Origin: Clostridia bacterium
Lineage (GTDB): Bacteria > Bacillota > Clostridia > Oscillospirales > Acutalibacteraceae
Assembly (NCBI GenBank): GCA_900764115.1
Contig: CAAFMR010000232.1
Location: forward strand, 1 to 6,280
Direction: 5' to 3'
DNA length: 6,280 bases
Shown: in pieces, positions 5,395 to 6,280 of the stretch
Layout of the letters: each line of letters begins with the position of its first letter
How positions within the stretch are numbered: position 1 is the stretch's first letter
Program-made: the position numbers and the translations under genes
Notes under the pieces: generated by a model
Database searches by the model: none
What the model saw: the letters and a program-made list of their open reading frames with translations, nothing else
What the model was told of the DNA's origin: nothing

Positions 5395-5940
5395 ATGCAC
5401 AAGGACATAGAGCGCGTCTTACTTTCAGAAGAAGAGCTGGACGGCATCATTACCCGCCTTGCCAAACAGCTGGACAAGGATTATGCCGGCTCGGACAAGC
5501 GGCTGGTGCTGGTCTGTATCCTCAAAGGCTCCGTGGTGTTTATGGGTGAGCTGATGAAGAAGATTACCGTGCCGGTTGAAATCGACTTTATGCGAGTCTC
5601 CTCTTACGGCGGCAACACCAAAACCACCGGCAACATCAACATTGTGCTGGATCTGATGCGCAAGGACATGGATCAGTGCGATATTTTGGTGGTGGAAGAC
5701 ATTATCGACAGCGGCCGTACACTGTCCCATCTGGTGCAGTATCTGACGATGAAGGGCGCCAAGAGCGTGCGCACCTGTACCTTGCTGGATAAGCCCTCCC
5801 GCCGGGAAGTGGATTTTCGCGTTGACTATGTGGGGCAGGAAATCCCCGACGAGTTTGTGGTGGGCTACGGTCTGGATTATAACGAAAAATACCGGGCTCT
5901 CCCTTTTGTCGGTGTTCTTAAACGCACAGTATACGAATAA
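5395..5940 (+). CDS. hpt: Hypoxanthine (guanine) phosphoribosyltransferase
   Basis: This cytoplasmic purine-salvage enzyme makes IMP or GMP from hypoxanthine or guanine and PRPP. The 181-residue length is normal for bacteria. Visible are the pyrophosphate loop LKGS (43-46), the flexible loop MRVSSYGGNTKTTG (66-79), the PRPP-binding signature VVEDIIDSGRTL (99-110) with E101/D102 and the catalytic-base Asp105, the purine-contacting LDKPSRR (131-137, K133), and the C-terminal DEFVVGYGLDYNEKYRALP (152-170, with D161 expected at the metal/purine site). ATG 5395 is chosen because GGAGGG lies immediately upstream (4-5 nt) and the protein begins as in relatives. An ATG at 5368 lies at the predicted transcription start without a ribosome-binding site. 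It is not next to tilS or ftsH, its frequent Firmicute partners, and has its own promoter and terminator. Confidence 0.97.
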   Translation: MHKDIERVLLSEEELDGIITRLAKQLDKDYAGSDKRLVLVCILKGSVVFMGELMKKITVPVEIDFMRVSSYGGNTKTTGNINIVLDLMRKDMDQCDILVVEDIIDSGRTLSHLVQYLTMKGAKSVRTCTLLDKPSRREVDFRVDYVGQEIPDEFVVGYGLDYNEKYRALPFVGVLKRTVYE

Positions 5941-5948
5941 ACAGAACG

Positions 5949-5985
5949 CCGGCAGCGGGGGTTACTCCTCCCGCTGCCGGATTTT
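5949..5985 (+). terminator. Terminator after hpt, possibly bidirectional
   Basis: CCGGCAGCGGG (5949-5959) and CCCGCTGCCGG (5970-5980) form a perfect 11-bp GC-rich stem with a 10-nt loop, followed by ATTTTG. It lies 8 nt after the hpt stop. On the opposite strand the stem is followed by a looser T-rich stretch (CGTTCTGTTTATT), so it may also stop the convergent gene, less efficiently. Confidence 0.82.
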
Positions 5986-5997
5986 GCTGTATCCACT

Positions 5998-6280
5998 CTA
6001 TGCCATTGATTCCAGCCCTGAACGATTGTGCCTGTATTGTTCAAACTCCGCTGTTTTTTTCGGGTCATCATAGATGGCATACCGTATTCGACCGTTTTCT
6101 GCCCATACGCGAAACGCGTCCACTGAACACACCGTGTCGCCCTGCATACGGGCAAAATACAACACCGTGTTTTCTTTCAGCCGGGACACATTTACCTGTA
6201 TATCATAATCTATCTGCGATTGACCGCCCAGCAGCCGGGATAATCGGTGTCCGCAGGAATGGGTGATGGCAAAGGGAGCC
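5998..6280 (-). CDS. Unrecognised protein, C-terminal part (enters from right edge)
   Basis: A leftward reading frame stays open from the right edge to a TAG at 5998, giving the last 93 residues of a protein whose start is outside the window. I do not recognise it. Near the visible N-terminus is a cysteine/histidine cluster in PFAITHSCGHRL, which resembles the CGH turn of small zinc-binding proteins seen in Clostridia, but the second cysteine pair expected for a zinc ribbon is not visible. The rest is hydrophilic, with alternating strand-like stretches (KENTVLYFARM, DAFRVWAENGRIRYAIYDD) and a charged helical tail ending QYRHNRSGLESMA. No membrane segment is seen. A GTG within it (6189) could start a 63-residue protein but has only a weak ribosome-binding site. 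It converges on hpt across the 5949-5980 hairpin. The frame could be chance, though its composition looks coding. Confidence 0.6.
   Translation of the reverse strand, partial: APFAITHSCGHRLSRLLGGQSQIDYDIQVNVSRLKENTVLYFARMQGDTVCSVDAFRVWAENGRIRYAIYDDPKKTAEFEQYRHNRSGLESMA

Overview
The window looks like a chromosomal housekeeping segment from a fairly G+C-rich low-G+C-lineage anaerobe, most likely a member of the Clostridia (Oscillospirales/Ruminococcaceae type). This is an inference from three things: the hisS-aspS tandem, the clostridial-type cysteine-rich HisRS insertion, and the minD-mgsA adjacency, which recalls the min/rodA/mgsA neighbourhood of Clostridia. Shine-Dalgarno (SD) sequences are strong (AAGGAGG, AAAGGAGG) and promoters are close to sigma-A consensus. 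I see no mobile element, CRISPR array, tRNA or rRNA.

Layout. From the left edge to about 4235 all genes read leftward (minus strand). In order of transcription they are galE (UDP-glucose 4-epimerase, own promoter and strong terminator), minD-like ATPase (own promoter), mgsA (methylglyoxal synthase), an intrinsic terminator, hisS, and the 5' part of aspS, which runs off the left edge. A 173-bp divergent control region (4236-4408) separates galE from a rightward sugar-phosphate nucleotidyltransferase gene. This is followed by hpt (hypoxanthine phosphoribosyltransferase), which has its own near-consensus promoter. hpt ends at a long GC-rich hairpin. An unrecognised leftward gene enters from the right edge and converges on that hairpin.

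How the genes fit together. galE and the divergent nucleotidyltransferase both act on activated sugars and share one control region, which suggests coordinated nucleotide-sugar metabolism. hisS and aspS form the aminoacyl-tRNA synthetase pair common in Firmicutes. minD and mgsA look like the remains of a larger cell-division/shape cluster: minC, minE and rodA are not beside them here, and the MinD lacks the usual C-terminal membrane-targeting helix. hpt is a stand-alone purine-salvage gene.

No new biological system is evident. The points most worth a second look are the MinD without a membrane-targeting sequence in a cluster without minC/minE; the MgsA with substitutions at two normally conserved active-site positions; a terminator/promoter arrangement between mgsA and hisS; and two dyad-symmetric elements in promoter regions.
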